A program made the translations under genes and the position numbers. Below, piece after piece: positions 62,436 through 64,000 of a stretch of 64,000 nt of DNA (position 1 is the first letter of the stretch; each line of letters opens with the position of its first letter). The notes beneath the pieces were generated by a model, which was not told the origin of the DNA, made no database searches, and was given only the letters and a program-made list of their open reading frames with translations. Location of the stretch: contig PHBE01000007.1 in NCBI GenBank assembly GCA_002841885.1, positions 62,001-126,000 of the forward strand, in the 5' to 3' direction. This DNA comes from Deltaproteobacteria bacterium HGW-Deltaproteobacteria-18. Lineage in GTDB: Bacteria > Desulfobacterota > Desulfovibrionia > Desulfovibrionales > Desulfomicrobiaceae.

Positions 62436-63680
62436 ATGTCTAAACGTTTTCGTGTTCTGGTTTTGTCCGCTCTGTTTGTACTTGTGAGCGTAGTCGGCCC
62501 CCTCTGGGCTCAGCAGGAAGCTGCCGCGCCCGCGGCTGCCCAGACGGAAGTAACTGCTCAGGCTGCAGCTGCGCCTGAAGCTCCCAAAGCCCCCGCCACC
62601 GGTTCCAAGCTGGAAAAGGCGATCGCCATGGCTCCTGTGGGAACAGAAGTCGGCCAGATCGATCCGGCCAAGCCCGTCGGCTTTCTCGGCATCCCCGGCG
62701 CTCCCCAGATCAATCCCATCATTGCGCTGCTCTGGGCGGTGTGGGTAGGCTGGATTTTCTCCACTGTCGGCGCTTTCGGCGGCGTCATGGCCGGTGTCGG
62801 CCACGTCACCGTTTTCGGCCTGGGAACCTACGCCAAGGGTTTCAAGACCACAGCTCCCGAACTGAACAAGACCGTGACCGACTCCATCCGTGCGTCCAAC
62901 CAGTTTCTTGTCGGTCTTTCCGCCCTTATTTCTTCCATCAATTATGGTAAGATGGGACGTCTTGTGCTGCCTTTGGGCTTAGCCTTGGGCGCTGGTTCGC
63001 TGCTCGGCGCATGGGGTTCCGCAACCCTGTCGGCCGGCAAGGTTTCCTTTTCCGCTTATCAGGGCTGGTTCGGTTTCTTCGTGTTGGCCCTTGGTTGTTA
63101 CCTGCTGTGGGAGACTTCTCCTGCCGGCCAGGCCAAAAAGGTCAAGGCCAAGCAGGCTGCACAGGCTTTTGAAGCTGCAGTCAAGGCCCAGAAGGCTGGC
63201 GGCGCGCCCGCTCCGACAGGCGTCAAGATTCTCGGCATCACCTTTTCCAAGGTTCAGTTCACCTTTTGCGGCGTCGAGTTCAGCTTCAATCCCGTGCTGC
63301 CCGTAGTCGGCGGCGTTGTCATCTCCGCCCTGGCAGCTTTCCTGGGTGTCGGCGGCGGCTTCCTGCTGGTGCCCTTCCTGACCAGCATCACCCAGCTGCC
63401 CATGTATCTGGCTGCCGGTACCTCCGCCCTGGCCGTTCTGGTCAGCATGGTCACCAGCATCCTGACCCTCATGACCAAGGGCACCCCGGTTGACTGGGTA
63501 CTCATCGGTACGGAAATGGTTGGTATCGCCATCGGCTCCATTGTCGGTCCGCATACTTCCAAGTATTTTTCCGACAAGCTGCTCAAGCGCATCTTCATCG
63601 TTCTTGCCTTCTATGTAGGCATTGACTATATCTTGAAGGGCTTCTTTAACGTACGCGTTATCGAACTTCTGTTCGGCTAG
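62436..63680 (+). CDS. TauE/SafE-family membrane protein with exported Ala/Pro-rich N-terminus
   Basis: 414 residues. A signal peptide (MSKRFRVLVLSALFVLVSVVGPLWAQ) and an Ala/Pro/Glu-rich stretch (about 28-65) precede about eight membrane segments. TauE/SafE hallmarks are VGAFGGVMAGVGHV and AAFLGVGGGFLLVPFLTSI. A hydrophilic loop with charged Lys/Ala repeats (about 230-260) separates the halves. The family includes sulfite and sulfonate exporters; in sulfate reducers a role in sulfur-anion transport is plausible inference. The ATG at 62436 has GGGAGGA upstream. Confidence 0.85.
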   Translation: MSKRFRVLVLSALFVLVSVVGPLWAQQEAAAPAAAQTEVTAQAAAAPEAPKAPATGSKLEKAIAMAPVGTEVGQIDPAKPVGFLGIPGAPQINPIIALLWAVWVGWIFSTVGAFGGVMAGVGHVTVFGLGTYAKGFKTTAPELNKTVTDSIRASNQFLVGLSALISSINYGKMGRLVLPLGLALGAGSLLGAWGSATLSAGKVSFSAYQGWFGFFVLALGCYLLWETSPAGQAKKVKAKQAAQAFEAAVKAQKAGGAPAPTGVKILGITFSKVQFTFCGVEFSFNPVLPVVGGVVISALAAFLGVGGGFLLVPFLTSITQLPMYLAAGTSALAVLVSMVTSILTLMTKGTPVDWVLIGTEMVGIAIGSIVGPHTSKYFSDKLLKRIFIVLAFYVGIDYILKGFFNVRVIELLFG

Positions 63681-63707
63681 GCGCCACTTGTAAAAACGTA
63701 CACACCC

Positions 63708-63737
63708 AATGGCCCCGGCTCTGTCGGGGCCATTTTT
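63708..63737 (+). terminator. Intrinsic terminator after the TauE/SafE gene
   Basis: AATGGCCCCG (63708-63717) pairs with CGGGGCCATT (63725-63734), with the T-run TTTTTG at 63733-63738. The next gene begins 8 bp later. Confidence 0.85.
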
Positions 63738-63744
63738 GTTGCAT

Positions 63745-64000
63745 GGAAACACTACGAAATATTCTCTTGATGATGGACCCCTTTCTCATTTGGGGATTCC
63801 GCCTCTTTGATCACCCCTGGGGCGGCTTTTTGACCGGCCTGGCCGTGCTGACACTTCTCTGCGTGGTCACGGGGGATTTCACTTCACATCTGGCCCGCAG
63901 GCTCAATCGAGGGGTTTACGGCAAATACCGCGATGAGATGGTTCGCCAGCACAACCTTTCCGTTCAGGCCCTGAAGCATTCCGACAAGGATGCGTACAAG
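63745..64000 (+). CDS. Small membrane protein, 5' part only (runs off right edge)
   Basis: At least 85 codons from ATG 63745 (a second ATG at 63772 is in frame). One hydrophobic segment near residues 25-48 (GGFLTGLAVLTLLCVVTGDF) is followed by a basic, helical cytoplasmic stretch (ARRLNRGVYGKYRDEMVRQHNLSVQALKHSDKDAYK). It resembles the start of DUF106/EMC3-like membrane proteins, but too little is visible to be sure. No clear SD precedes either start. Confidence 0.55.

Noticed and set aside
1-64000. CRISPR arrays, insertion sequences, rRNA genes, integrase or phage genes
   Set aside because: None seen on either strand; no repeated spacer-like pattern or transposase motif was found.

Overview
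The window is about 60% GC, densely coded on both strands, and reads as a chromosomal core segment of a sulfate-reducing deltaproteobacterium. A Desulfovibrionales member, possibly a Desulfomicrobium, fits best. Hints are the CarD-family regulator next to rho, a GGDEF gene and a MinD-like ATPase downstream of prfB, a two-component sulfate-reducer style repertoire, a TauE/SafE membrane protein, and a probable selenoprotein. No phage, insertion sequence or CRISPR array was seen. The taxonomic placement is inference from gene content, not proof.

Layout. 1-3.5 kb: a znuA-like zinc-binding protein (cut by the left edge) is divergent from a ferredoxin-nitroreductase and a homocysteine methyltransferase/MetF fusion. 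Two matching dyad operators lie in the shared promoter. 3.5-9.2 kb: an SH3-domain exported protein, a sigma-54 two-component pair, and a permease/ATPase pair of the TrpXYZ-like ABC family. 9.3-12.4 kb: a three-gene FecR / OmpA-lipoprotein / CHASE2-HD-GYP operon. 12.8-17.2 kb: recQ, cca and a TolB-like propeller. 17.2-22.3 kb: small membrane and periplasmic proteins, deoC-deoB, an AI-2E type permease and a receiver-only protein. 22.4-27.2 kb: a zinc-ribbon/SPFH pair, pyrR, dapF-dapA.

27.3-33.3 kb (minus strand) looks like one six-gene transcription unit: CBS/CorC protein, lnt, prfB with its programmed frameshift, a diguanylate cyclase, a MinD/FlhG-like ATPase, and an exported protein interrupted by one in-frame TGA in a Cys-x-x-TGA motif with a SECIS-like hairpin just downstream. 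The last gene is the most interesting item, because standard gene calling would truncate it. 33.3-45.3 kb: a PilZ protein, radical SAM and hybrid kinase genes, a DUF2868/DUF3482-like pair, rsmE-gcvT, a large unknown protein and a GAF protein. 45.3-51.9 kb: mreB, a Nudix-like protein, rimI, a methyltransferase, a cyclophilin, a YheT-like hydrolase, htrA and ispE.

52-62 kb is a housekeeping run on the plus strand: tRNA-Gln, prs, rplY (bL25), pth, carD, rho, nadE, an M48 protease, yajC, secD and secF. The right end carries a TauE/SafE protein and the start of a small membrane protein. Cyclic di-GMP is a recurring theme (HD-GYP, GGDEF and PilZ proteins), as are envelope functions (Lnt, HtrA, M48 protease, SecDF-YajC, MreB).
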